From positions 1-64,000 of the forward strand of contig CAZINX010000007.1 in the NCBI GenBank assembly GCA_964540795.1: a stretch of DNA of 64,000 nt, given 5' to 3'. A program made the position numbers and the translations under genes. Below the pieces are notes generated by a model, which worked only from the letters and a program-made list of their open reading frames with translations, did not search any database and was not told where the DNA came from. The stretch is from Dichotomicrobium sp964540795. Its GTDB lineage: Bacteria > Pseudomonadota > Alphaproteobacteria > Rhizobiales > Rhodomicrobiaceae. How positions within the stretch are numbered: the first letter of the stretch is position 1; the number at the start of each line of letters is the position of its first letter. Shown one piece after another: positions 1 through 8,106 of the stretch.

Positions 1-5
1 TGCAG

Positions 6-350
6 GTGAAGAAGGTCATCGGCGGTGAGGTGACGCGGGAACGCGTTCGGGTCGCTACGGGCTCCTGCTGCCCCCGTCGCTACAACATGGAAGACGTGCT
101 CAACAACGTCGAAACCAAGGGCGGACGCCTCATCCTGCAGCGCCGCGGGCGAAAATTCGCGGCCCGGCTCGAACTGAACGGCTGGACGCCCAACGAGAAA
201 GCGCCCTCCACCTTCACGACCGACGAGCTTCTGGTGCTACGGCCCAAGGGTAAGCCGGCGCTGCATGCCGGCACCTGGGGCGCCCATTACGGCCGGGTCG
301 GCCAGACGATCACCTATTTCGACCGCATCGAGATCACGACGTTCGAATAG
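6..350 (+). CDS. Hypothetical protein, possibly partial at the window edge
   Basis: An open frame continues to the left edge of the window, so the true start may lie outside. Inside the window it can begin at GTG 6 or ATG 87 (87 residues); neither has a clear ribosome binding site. The C-terminal half reads as a small soluble beta-rich protein with basic and aromatic residues (RLILQRRGRKF, HAGTWGAHYGR). I recognise no family and see no signal peptide or membrane segment. The next gene runs towards it from the opposite strand. The coding call rests on codon pattern and length only. Confidence 0.5.
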   Translation: MKKVIGGEVTRERVRVATGSCCPRRYNMEDVLNNVETKGGRLILQRRGRKFAARLELNGWTPNEKAPSTFTTDELLVLRPKGKPALHAGTWGAHYGRVGQTITYFDRIEITTFE

Positions 351-386
351 GAACGCTCGCGCGGCTGGGGCCAACCGCCCCGGCCG

Positions 387-635
387 CTACCCGCCGCCGT
401 TATCGCCACCCCCGCTGTTCGACTCGCTGTCCATCGCTTCGGGGATCCGCCAAGCCGTGTAGACGGCAAGCGCGATCAGCACCGCCCACGCCAGTATCAC
501 GAAGGGTTGCAACTGCTCCGTGAGCGGATCGAGATTGATCCCCAACGCCAGCATGAAGATCGCCGTCAGCAACAGCACGGCGGACATGACCAAGCGCAGA
601 CGCCGCCGCGCGCGTCGCGCTTTCTCGCTCACCAT
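387..635 (-). CDS. Small two-helix membrane protein, function unknown
   Basis: 82 residues. The N-terminus is very basic (a run of Arg/Lys in residues 4-14). Two hydrophobic helices follow, about residues 15-32 and 44-63, and the tail is acidic/Gly-rich, ending GGGDNGGG. The charge pattern predicts a cytoplasmic N-terminus and an inner-membrane hairpin. The ATG at 635 is chosen because GGGAGGG lies about 6 bases upstream; the frame stays open to 677 but without a better site. Family not recognised. It lies just downstream of the demethylation genes on the same strand, with a 109-base gap. Confidence 0.55.
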   Translation of the reverse strand: MVSEKARRARRRLRLVMSAVLLLTAIFMLALGINLDPLTEQLQPFVILAWAVLIALAVYTAWRIPEAMDSESNSGGGDNGGG

Positions 636-744
636 TAGGCCCTCCCGCGAACTTCCCGGAACATTGCAAGGAAGCATATCAGGCTATCGGGCGGAGCGGC
701 AGGGCGCGTGATAAATGCCAGCAGCGGGAGCAGCGGCGCGGACG

Positions 745-1824
745 CTACGCCTCGACCTCGACGCGGCCGATCGGGTTGGAGCAGCAAGCGAGGATATAGC
801 CCGCCTCGATGTCCTCCTCGCTAATCCCGCCGTTATGCACCATATGCACCTCGCCGGCGCGCTTCTTCACCTTGCAGGTGCCGCAGACGCCGAAGGTGCA
901 GCCTGAGGGGATGACGAGGCCGGAGTTGCGCGCGACCTGCAGAATCGTGTCGGTTTCCAGACACGCAGCGGTCTGGCCGGACTCGGCGAAGACGATCTCG
1001 GCCTTGGCTTCCTCCTGCGGAACGACGTCGTCAATCTCGGGCGCTTCCTCTTCGCTCTCGACCGCGGCGTGGAAGCTCTCCTGCTTGTAATGCTCCATGT
1101 CGTAGCCGAGCGAGTGGAGCATCTCGCGCACCGACTGCATGAAGTTTTCCGGCCCGCAGCAATACACCTCGCGCTCCAGATAATCCGGCGCCATGATGCC
1201 AAGCATCAGCTGATTGAAGCGCCCCCGATAGCCGGTCCAGACGTCGTAGGGGTCTTCTTCGCTGACGACATAGTGCAGCTTCAGCCCCGGCATGCGCTCG
1301 GCCATGTGCTCCAGCCGGCGGCGGAAGATCAGCTCGGAGGGCCGCCGCGCGCAGACGATCAGCGTCACGTCCGGTTGCTCGCCACGGTCGAACAGGTAGC
1401 CCGTCATCGACATCATCGGCGTGACGCCGGAACCGGCGGCGATGAACAGGTATTTCCCGTCCGGCTGCTGCGGCAACGTAAAGATGCCCGCCGGGCCGTA
1501 GGCGCGGATGCGGTCGCCGGGCCGCAGGTTGTCGATCATCCAGCGCGTACCGAGGCTGTCGTCCTGCGCCTTCACCGTCACCGAGATCGACAGCGAGCGG
1601 GACGGACTAGAGGAGATCGTATAGGTCCGGTACAGCGGCCCGCCCGGCACGGGAAGCTCCAGCGTGATGAACTGCCCGGCCTTGTAGCGGAACCACCGGC
1701 CCGAGGGCGCGCGGAACGCGAAGGTGCGCACATTCGGCGCTTCCGGGATCACCATCACGCATTCCAGCGGCTCGCTGTCGTCCCAGGGGGGCGTGTCTTC
1801 GCGCGGCAGCGGGATCATCGACAT
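745..1824 (-). CDS. gbcB: Ferredoxin-NAD(P)H reductase component of quaternary-amine (glycine betaine/stachydrine) monooxygenase
   Basis: 359 residues in three modules. The FAD-binding barrel carries RTYTISSS (about residues 66-73). The NAD(P)-binding domain carries GSGVTPMMSM (about 132-141) and a CCGPE-type end. A C-terminal plant-type [2Fe-2S] ferredoxin domain has a CTFGVCGTC cluster and a final cysteine in LACCSNP. This order (reductase first, ferredoxin last) is that of GbcB and related reductases that feed electrons to Rieske oxygenases. Its ATG lies 4 bases after the stop of the Rieske gene, so the two are almost certainly cotranscribed and form one enzyme. Known substrates in the family are glycine betaine, stachydrine and carnitine-like amines; the sequence does not decide between them. 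Confidence 0.85.
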   Translation of the reverse strand: MSMIPLPREDTPPWDDSEPLECVMVIPEAPNVRTFAFRAPSGRWFRYKAGQFITLELPVPGGPLYRTYTISSSPSRSLSISVTVKAQDDSLGTRWMIDNLRPGDRIRAYGPAGIFTLPQQPDGKYLFIAAGSGVTPMMSMTGYLFDRGEQPDVTLIVCARRPSELIFRRRLEHMAERMPGLKLHYVVSEEDPYDVWTGYRGRFNQLMLGIMAPDYLEREVYCCGPENFMQSVREMLHSLGYDMEHYKQESFHAAVESEEEAPEIDDVVPQEEAKAEIVFAESGQTAACLETDTILQVARNSGLVIPSGCTFGVCGTCKVKKRAGEVHMVHNGGISEEDIEAGYILACCSNPIGRVEVEA

Positions 1825-1828
1825 GGGG

Positions 1829-3070
1829 TTACTCCGCGGCGATCACGGTGCGTCCGGTGAGGCGGCTGCGCAGAGTGGCTTCGTACCAGTCGACGAACTG
1901 CATCACGCCGCTTTCCTGTATCGCGGAATAGGGGCCAGGCTCATAAGCCGGCGAATTCACGCCGAGCTGGTTCTCCTCGACCACCTTCCGGTCCTCGTCA
2001 TTGGTAGCGATCCACACTTCGGTCAGGCGCTTCAGGTCGTAGTCGACGCCTTCCTGCGCGTCCTTATGCACGAGCCATGTGGTGGTCAGCTCGGTCTCTG
2101 TCGCGCTGACCGGCATCATGCGGAAGGTCAGCGCGTGGTCCGAGAGGAAGTGGTTCCAAGTGTTCGGATAATGGAAGAACAGCAGCGTGCCCGCGCGCTT
2201 GATCGGCATTCCTTCGAGCAGCTTGCTCACCGCGACCTTGCCATCCATCGTGTAGCTTTCCGACGCGCCCGCAAGCGGCACGCGCACGAAGCGCCACTGG
2301 CTTGCCGGGTCGATGGTGAACTCCGAGGGCAAGCCCGACTCCTCGCAGCGCTTGTGATGCGCCTCGATCGCCGGGTCGGCCATGGCGTCGCCCGCGCCGG
2401 AGCCGGCAATGTTCGGGTTGTCGTCGAAGGTGCGGCACAGCGACGGATGCGAACCGGAGCAGTGATAGCACTCCCGGTTGTTCTCCATCACCAGCTTCCA
2501 GTTGCCCTTCTCGACGATGCGGCTCTGATAAGCGACCTTTGTCTTGTCGAGGCGATGCGGGCCGACGAAGCGCTGGGCCTGCTCGGCAAGCGCATCGAAG
2601 GGCGGCGCGACCGGCGCGAGGCAGATGAAGACGAGGCCGGCGGCCTGGCGGCAATGCACGGGTTTGAGGCCATGCTGGGCGTAGTCGAAGTCCGGCCCCA
2701 TATCGCGCGCGAAGATGAGCCGGCCGTCCAGCTCATAAGTCCACTGGTGATATGGGCAGACGAGCTTTGGCGCGTTGCCCTTGTCTTTCTGGCAAATGCG
2801 CGAGCCGCGATGCCGGCAGCTGTTGTGGAACGCGCGAACCTCGCCATCAGCGCCGCGCACCACGATGACGGAATATGCGCCGATCTGCAGCGTGATGAAG
2901 CTGCCCGCCTTCGGCACCTCGGCGACCGAACCGGCCAGCAGCCATTCGCGGTAGAAAATATGGCGCATGTCGGCATCGAACACGCCGGGATCGGTGTAGA
3001 ACGCCTGGGGCAGCGTATGATCCGCCTTGCGCGTCATCAGTTCAGCAAGCACTTCGGCATCACGCAGCAT
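1829..3070 (-). CDS. gbcA: Rieske non-heme iron oxygenase, quaternary-amine demethylase (glycine betaine or stachydrine)
   Basis: 413 residues. The Rieske [2Fe-2S] motif is complete: Cys85-x-His87, 17 residues, Cys105-x2-His108. The catalytic domain has the mononuclear iron ligands His203 and His208 in NRECYHCSGSHP, with Glu200 in the bridging position. The third ligand is expected among the Asp residues of NDEDRK (358-360). Length and motifs fit the GbcA/Stc2 group of aromatic-ring-hydroxylase-like enzymes that remove an N-methyl group as formaldehyde. Its reductase follows 4 bases downstream and a secondary-amine demethylase lies 32 bases upstream. This places it first in a stepwise demethylation pathway. 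AGGGAAAG precedes the ATG. Confidence 0.85.
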   Translation of the reverse strand: MLRDAEVLAELMTRKADHTLPQAFYTDPGVFDADMRHIFYREWLLAGSVAEVPKAGSFITLQIGAYSVIVVRGADGEVRAFHNSCRHRGSRICQKDKGNAPKLVCPYHQWTYELDGRLIFARDMGPDFDYAQHGLKPVHCRQAAGLVFICLAPVAPPFDALAEQAQRFVGPHRLDKTKVAYQSRIVEKGNWKLVMENNRECYHCSGSHPSLCRTFDDNPNIAGSGAGDAMADPAIEAHHKRCEESGLPSEFTIDPASQWRFVRVPLAGASESYTMDGKVAVSKLLEGMPIKRAGTLLFFHYPNTWNHFLSDHALTFRMMPVSATETELTTTWLVHKDAQEGVDYDLKRLTEVWIATNDEDRKVVEENQLGVNSPAYEPGPYSAIQESGVMQFVDWYEATLRSRLTGRTVIAAE

Positions 3071-3102
3071 CGTCTTTCCCTGTCATCGACTACGAGAACC
3101 GT

Positions 3103-5133
3103 TCAGATATCCTTGGCCAGCCGGAGCGCGTCGTAGATCGCGGCGTGCGTGCTCCGCGACGAGACGGCGTCGCCGATCCGGTAGAGCTGGAAACCGTCCG
3201 CGCCATTCACCGGCTGCGGCCGGCCGGCGATCAGCGCCTCGTAATCCACCGCGCCGTGATTTGCCGAACGCGGCTTCAGCGCGAAATAGATGTCGTCGAG
3301 CGGGATCGTGCCGTGATTGACGACGATTTGATCGAAGTCGCGGGTCTTGTCCAGCGCCATGTAATCGCTGCCGATATGCGCGCGGAGCTGGTTCCCGGAT
3401 CGCTCGACGCGGCGCAGCCGATAAGTCAGCGTGAAGGTCACGTCCTTGTCCTGCAGCGCGCGCATGTAGGGCACGAGGTTCATGCCCATCACGTCCGCCG
3501 CCAGGCTTCGATCCGGCGTCATCACCTCGACATGCGCGCCGGCGTTGGCGATCGTCTCGGCGGCCTGAATCCCGGCGTGGTCGCCCGCGTCATCATAGAC
3601 AAGCACATTGCGTGCCGGTTTCACGTCGCCGGCGATGATGTCCCAGCTTGAGACCACCAGTTCGTTTCCGTCTTCCAGAACGTTGTCGGGGGGCATACCG
3701 CCCGTCGCCACGATCACCACATCGGGCGATTCGGCCAGCACGTCGTCATCCTCGGCCCATGTGTTAAACCGGAATTCGACGCCGCGCGCGGTGCATTGCG
3801 CCATCCGCCAGTCGATTATCGACATCATCTCGCGCCGGCGCGGGCTTTGCGCGGTGAGGCGGACCTGTCCGCCGGGGTCAGGCGCGGCCTCGAACAGCAC
3901 CACCGAATGCCCGCGTTCGGCGGCCACGCGCGCGGACTCCAGCCCCGCCGGGCCTGCCCCGACGACCACGACGCGCTTTTTCTCGGCCGCAGGCGCGATC
4001 TCGTGCGGCATTTCCAGTTCGCGCCCGGTCGCCGCGTTGTGGATGCACAGCGCCTCGCCACCCATGTAGATGCGGTCCAGGCAGAAGGTCGCGCCGACGC
4101 AGGGGCGGATATCATCCTCGCGCCCCTCGATGATCTTGCGCACGATATGCGGGTCGGCCATGTGCGCGCGGGTCATACCGACGAGGTCGAGCTTGCCTTC
4201 AGCGATGGCGTGGCGCGCGGTGGCGATGTCGGGGATGCGCGCGGCATGGAACACCGGCATCCCCGTTTCGGCGCGCACCGCCCCGGCGAAGTCGAGATGC
4301 GGCGCGCTGCGCATACCTTGAACCGGGATCACGTCCGTCAGCCCCGGATCGGTGTCGATGTGCCCGCGAATGACGTTGAGGAAATCGACCATGCCGGTGT
4401 CGCGCAGGCGCCTGGAAATCTCCAGTCCCTCTTCGGCGCTGATCCCGTCCGGGGCGACCTCGTCGGCGGTGTAGCGGAAGCCGACAATGAAATCCGGCCC
4501 GACGCGCTCGCGCACGGCGCGCAGCACCTCCATCGAAAAGCGCAGGCGGTTGTCGAGATCGCCGCCATAGGGCGGGTCGAGTTCGTTGGTGCGCGGCGAC
4601 CAGAAGCTGTCCATTAGATGGCCGTAGGCCTGCAGCTCAATCCCATCCAGCCCGGCCTCTTTCATGCGCTCGGCCGCATCGGCGTAGTCGCTGATGATCC
4701 GCGCGATGTCCCAGTCCTCGATCTTCTTCGGGAAGGCGCGGTGCGCCGGCTCGCGCGCGTGCGAGGGCGAGACGACCGGCAGCCAGTCGCCGTTGCTCCA
4801 GTGCGTGCGCCGGCCGAGATGGGTCAGCTGGATCATCACCGCGCAGCCGTGCTCGTGGCAGGCATCGGCCAGCTCACGCATCCACGGCACCACCTCGTCC
4901 TTCCACGCGGCGATGTTGTTGAAGGCGGGCGGACTGTCGCGCGACACCGACGCCGAGCCGGCGGTCATGGTCATTGCCACCCCGGCGCGCGCCCGCTCTT
5001 CGTGATAAGCGCGGTAGCGTTCCTTCGGCACGCCCTCCTCGGCATAGGCCGGCTCGTGCGCGGTAATCATCACGCGGTTCTTCAGCCGCAGATGCCTGAG
5101 CTGATACGGCTGGAGCAGCGGGTCTGTCGTCAT
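3103..5133 (-). CDS. NADH:flavin oxidoreductase-type N-methyl amine demethylase (dimethylglycine or N-methylproline demethylase)
   Basis: 676 residues. An old-yellow-enzyme TIM barrel for FMN (about 1-350) is followed by an iron-sulfur segment and an FAD/NAD domain with VVVVGAGPAGLESARVA (about 390). The architecture is that of trimethylamine dehydrogenase, DgcA and StcD. The iron-sulfur segment has cysteines spaced C-x5-C-x11-C (CVGATFC then ALCIHN); the position of the second cysteine in trimethylamine dehydrogenase (C-x2-C-x2-C) is Ala. ATG 5133 is chosen because AAAGGAG lies 8 bases upstream. As first gene of a run with the Rieske pair it should take the product of that oxygenase one methyl further, to sarcosine or proline. 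DgcA and StcD cannot be told apart here, so no symbol is given. Confidence 0.8.
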   Translation of the reverse strand: MTTDPLLQPYQLRHLRLKNRVMITAHEPAYAEEGVPKERYRAYHEERARAGVAMTMTAGSASVSRDSPPAFNNIAAWKDEVVPWMRELADACHEHGCAVMIQLTHLGRRTHWSNGDWLPVVSPSHAREPAHRAFPKKIEDWDIARIISDYADAAERMKEAGLDGIELQAYGHLMDSFWSPRTNELDPPYGGDLDNRLRFSMEVLRAVRERVGPDFIVGFRYTADEVAPDGISAEEGLEISRRLRDTGMVDFLNVIRGHIDTDPGLTDVIPVQGMRSAPHLDFAGAVRAETGMPVFHAARIPDIATARHAIAEGKLDLVGMTRAHMADPHIVRKIIEGREDDIRPCVGATFCLDRIYMGGEALCIHNAATGRELEMPHEIAPAAEKKRVVVVGAGPAGLESARVAAERGHSVVLFEAAPDPGGQVRLTAQSPRRREMMSIIDWRMAQCTARGVEFRFNTWAEDDDVLAESPDVVIVATGGMPPDNVLEDGNELVVSSWDIIAGDVKPARNVLVYDDAGDHAGIQAAETIANAGAHVEVMTPDRSLAADVMGMNLVPYMRALQDKDVTFTLTYRLRRVERSGNQLRAHIGSDYMALDKTRDFDQIVVNHGTIPLDDIYFALKPRSANHGAVDYEALIAGRPQPVNGADGFQLYRIGDAVSSRSTHAAIYDALRLAKDI

Positions 5134-5259
5134 GCTATTGCTCCTTTCGCATCCGCGGCGGTCGTTGCTGGCGCAGCGCTGACGGACTTCCATCGCGCCG
5201 GCGTTCTTGCGCCGAACCCCGACTGTAGGAGACAGGCGGCGCGGCCTTCCGTCCTCGAC

Positions 5260-5294
5260 TCGACATAAATGTCGACAGAAACGACATCGGTGTC
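5260..5294. promoter_or_regulatory. Tandem palindromic operator between demethylase operon and tetR
   Basis: A perfect palindrome TCGACAT-AA-ATGTCGA spans 5260-5275. A second, imperfect one, GACAT-CG-GTGTC, spans 5283-5294. Their centres are 21 bases (two helical turns) apart, so two dimers could bind the same DNA face. The site lies between the divergent demethylase operon (start 5133) and the TetR gene (start 5338). The natural inference is autoregulation plus control of the catabolic operon by that TetR protein. Confidence 0.6.
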
Positions 5295-5337
5295 AATTCG
5301 TTTGCCGCCCCGCGCCGATGCTGGTATTTCCTGAGTG

Positions 5338-5970
5338 ATGAACAAGGTAGCGGTCCAGACGCAGCGCGGCACCCGCGACATCTGGCTCGACGCGGCCTAT
5401 GACGCGCTCATCGAAGGCGGCGTGGAGGCGGTACGCGTCATGCCGCTGGCCGAAAACCTGAACGTTTCGCGCACCAGCTTCTACTGGTATTTCGACGATC
5501 GCGAGGCGCTTTTGAACGCGCTGATCGCTCATTGGCGCGACAAGAACACCGGCAACCTGATCCACCAGACCCGCCTGTTCGCGGAAACAATCTGCGAGGC
5601 CGTGCTGAACCTGTTCGATTGCTGGATCGACCCGGAACTGTTCGACGCCCGGCTCGAATTCGCCATGCGCAATTGGTCGCAGACATCGCCGGACCTGAAG
5701 GAAATTTTCCGCGAAACCGACAGCGAGCGTATCCAGGCCATCCGCGCCATGTTCGCCCGCTTCGGCTTCGATCCCTATCAGGCGGACATCCGCGCCAATA
5801 CCATTTATCTGACACAAGTCGGATATATCTCGATCAAGGCTGAGGAAGGGCTTGCCGAGCGTATTCGCCGGATGCCTGCCTATGTCGAGACCTATACTGG
5901 CCGGGGGCCCTCGCCAAGCGAAATCGATCGCTTCATGGCGCGCCACAGCGCCCGCCTCGACGGCGCTTGA
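5338..5970 (+). CDS. TetR/AcrR-family transcriptional regulator
   Basis: 210 residues. The N-terminal helix-turn-helix is typical of TetR proteins: DIWLDAAYDALIEGGVEAV, then the recognition region LNVSRTSFYWYFDDREALL (about residues 14-60). The C-terminal helical domain (about 70-205) should bind a ligand. It is divergent from the demethylase operon and faces a tandem palindrome 43-78 bases upstream. It probably senses the quaternary amine or a demethylated intermediate and represses the operon. GTG at 5335 is an alternative start one codon earlier. The next gene begins 29 bases downstream, so the two likely share a transcript. Confidence 0.85.
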   Translation: MNKVAVQTQRGTRDIWLDAAYDALIEGGVEAVRVMPLAENLNVSRTSFYWYFDDREALLNALIAHWRDKNTGNLIHQTRLFAETICEAVLNLFDCWIDPELFDARLEFAMRNWSQTSPDLKEIFRETDSERIQAIRAMFARFGFDPYQADIRANTIYLTQVGYISIKAEEGLAERIRRMPAYVETYTGRGPSPSEIDRFMARHSARLDGA

Positions 5971-5999
5971 GCAGCTCACAAACATACAAGGAGAAAGCC

Positions 6000-6776
6000 T
6001 TGAGACTTGGCTTCATCGGCACGGGCGCGATTTCGGCTGCGGTCATCCACGGCATTTCCAAGGCGTGGGGCGACGGCAACCAGATCGTGGTGTCGCCGCG
6101 CTCGGCGGAAGTCTCGGAGGACCTTGCGCAGCGCTACCGTTGGGTTCACCGCGCGGACTCCAATCAGCAGGTCGTGGACGAGAGCGACATCCTGTTTCTC
6201 GGCGTCATGCCGCAACAGGCGGGCGAGGCGCTCGGCGCGCTGACGTTGCGCGAGGGCCAGGTGCTGGCCAGTTTCTGCGCCGGCGTGGAGGCCGCCGCGC
6301 TGCAGCGGATGGCCGGGCCTGGAGTGCAGGTGTGCCGCGTGACGCCGCTGCCGACCATCGCCCAGCTCGAAGGGCCGGTCATGCTGTATCCCGCGCTTGG
6401 TCAGGTGCGCCAGCTCATCGCCCCGCTCGGCGTTCTGATCGAGCCGGAGAGCGACGCGGCGATGGCCGCGCTCGGCACGGCGAGCGGGTTGATGTCGAGC
6501 TTCTTCCGGCTGTCGCAAGAGGCGGTCGGTTGGCTGGAAGAACGGGATCTGCCGCGCACGCAGGCGCGCGATTACGTGATGGCGATGTTCGCCGCGCTGT
6601 CGCAGACCGCCCTTCGGCATGATCCAGCGGCCCTGGAGGCGCTGCCCGGCGCTCACGAGACGCCTGGCGGACTCAACGAGGCGTGCCGCGAATATCTGGA
6701 GCGCGAGCGCTGGTTCGAGAATTTCGCGCGCGGCATGGACGCGATCGAGGCCCGCGCCCACAGCCTCTCCGACTAA
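6000..6776 (+). CDS. Pyrroline-5-carboxylate reductase-like NAD(P)-binding protein
   Basis: 258 residues with a TTG start at 6000. AAGGAG sits about 6 bases upstream, and the protein then opens directly with the Rossmann strand LRLGFIGTGAISAAV; longer in-frame starts inside the end of tetR lack a site. The C-terminal helical region has TPGGLNEACREYLE, corresponding to the SPGGTT-type dimerisation segment of ProC but clearly altered. ProC makes proline from pyrroline-5-carboxylate. A diverged copy beside an N-methyl demethylase locus hints at proline betaine, but it may reduce another imine. Its stop overlaps the convergent nuclease gene by 4 bases. Confidence 0.75.
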   Translation: MRLGFIGTGAISAAVIHGISKAWGDGNQIVVSPRSAEVSEDLAQRYRWVHRADSNQQVVDESDILFLGVMPQQAGEALGALTLREGQVLASFCAGVEAAALQRMAGPGVQVCRVTPLPTIAQLEGPVMLYPALGQVRQLIAPLGVLIEPESDAAMAALGTASGLMSSFFRLSQEAVGWLEERDLPRTQARDYVMAMFAALSQTALRHDPAALEALPGAHETPGGLNEACREYLERERWFENFARGMDAIEARAHSLSD

Positions 6777-7297
6777 CGGCCGTCAAGGCTGGCGACAGGC
6801 GCTTGCTCCGTCTCGCGACTGCGGGCTGCCGCGATCGGGTAATAACGCCAGACGTGATGCACCGGGTCCTCAGGCAGGTCGGCGTGACACGCGCGCAGCA
6901 TCCAGGCATTCAGCTCGGTTTCGCCGTGGAAGCAAACGCCAAGCAGCCGGTTCCACTTGTCGCGCGCCGATAGGATGCTTTGCCCCACGATCCAGCATCG
7001 AACATGCTCGCCGCCCACCCGCCAGTGCAAGGCGTAGGCACTACGCTCGATGCATTCTTTACGCGAGAGCAGCTTGCGGCACTCCTTGCCTCCGCGCTCG
7101 GGCATTTCGGGCGCGTCGATCCCCGCAAGCCGGATGTTGCGCCCGGCGACTTCGATGTTGTCGCCGTCGATCACCTTGGCCGGACCGCTGAGGTACAAAG
7201 GCCCGAACTGCAGACGCCACAGCGCCGCCCCGCCCAGGATTGCGCCCAGCGCGAGGATCGCAAGGAACCGAATCGCGGGGTCGAGCGTCTGCAGCAA
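6773..7297 (-). CDS. Thermonuclease (SNase)-family protein, membrane-anchored or secreted
   Basis: 174 residues. A hydrophobic N-terminal helix (about 9-28) should act as signal or anchor. The staphylococcal nuclease-like fold follows: KVIDGDNIEV, then IRLAGIDAPE with the catalytic Arg, Asp and Glu positions kept, and DKWNRLLGVC where the second catalytic Arg is expected. It is therefore likely an active periplasmic nuclease with an OB fold. The only workable start in frame is TTG at 7297, with no strong ribosome binding site. It follows the slipin gene by 10 bases on the same strand and its 3' end overlaps the convergent ProC-like gene by 4 bases. Confidence 0.8.
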   Translation of the reverse strand: MLQTLDPAIRFLAILALGAILGGAALWRLQFGPLYLSGPAKVIDGDNIEVAGRNIRLAGIDAPEMPERGGKECRKLLSRKECIERSAYALHWRVGGEHVRCWIVGQSILSARDKWNRLLGVCFHGETELNAWMLRACHADLPEDPVHHVWRYYPIAAARSRETEQAPVASLDGR

Positions 7298-7307
7298 TTT
7301 TTACCCA

Positions 7308-8060
7308 TTACGTAAGTTTCCTCATCAACTCCATAGGCAATGGGAACACGATTGTCGAGGTCTTGTTGCCGGCGATGTCCTGCAGCGCCTCGAAATAGCG
7401 AAGCTGCATCGCGTTTCCTTCCGCGGACATGATCTCTGCGGCTTCGACCAGCTTCTGCGCGGCCTGCTGTTCGGCCTCGGCGTTGATGATGCGCGCGCGG
7501 CGATAGCGCTCGGCCTCGGCCTGGCGGGCGATGGCGCGGACCATGCTCTCGTCGATGTCGACGTGTTTGATCTCGACGTTGGAGACCTTGATGCCCCAGG
7601 CGTCGGTCTGCTCATCGAGGATCTTCTGGATGTCGGCGTTCAGCTTGTCGCGTTCGGCCAGCATCTCGTCGAGTTCGTGCTTGCCCAGAACCGAGCGCAG
7701 GGTCGTCTGCGCGAGCTGGCTGGTCGCCTTCATGAAGTTTTCGACGTTGATGATCGCCTTTTCCGCGTCGACGATGCGGAAATAGAGCACCGCGTTGACC
7801 TTTACAGAGACGTTGTCGCGCGAGATCACGTCCTGGGATGGCACGTCCTCGGTGTAGATGCGCATGTCGGTCTTCACCATCTGCTGAACGACCGGGATGA
7901 TGATGATCAGGCCCGGCCCGGCGACGCGCGTGTAGCGACCAAGCGTGAACACCACGCCGCGCTCATACTCGCGCAGGATCTTGATCGCGGAGCTGAGCAG
8001 GAAGATGATGAGGCCGGCAAGCACCAGGATTGCGACGGCGTCGATCTGGAGGAACTGCAT
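7308..8060 (-). CDS. Slipin (stomatin/SPFH family) membrane protein
   Basis: 250 residues. One N-terminal membrane segment (about 7-27) is followed by the SPFH/stomatin domain (REYERGVVFTLGRY, GPGLIIIIPVV, VSVKVNAVLYFRIVD) and a helical C-terminus rich in Ala/Glu (RQAEAERYRRARIINAEAE). Slipins form oligomeric scaffolds in the inner membrane. They are paired in many bacteria with long-form NfeD, as here, where nfeD ends 46 bases upstream on the same strand. In archaea the NfeD protease is known to cleave stomatin near its C-terminus. GGAG precedes the ATG. Confidence 0.9.
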   Translation of the reverse strand: MQFLQIDAVAILVLAGLIIFLLSSAIKILREYERGVVFTLGRYTRVAGPGLIIIIPVVQQMVKTDMRIYTEDVPSQDVISRDNVSVKVNAVLYFRIVDAEKAIINVENFMKATSQLAQTTLRSVLGKHELDEMLAERDKLNADIQKILDEQTDAWGIKVSNVEIKHVDIDESMVRAIARQAEAERYRRARIINAEAEQQAAQKLVEAAEIMSAEGNAMQLRYFEALQDIAGNKTSTIVFPLPMELMRKLT

Positions 8061-8106
8061 GGAGAGGCTCCTTTAATGGCAAAACCTGATGATCAACAAA
8101 TGAAGG

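Noticed and set aside
1724..3136. A 470-codon plus-strand frame across the Rieske gene
   Set aside because: The minus-strand gene has complete Rieske and iron-ligand motifs; the plus-strand frame has none.
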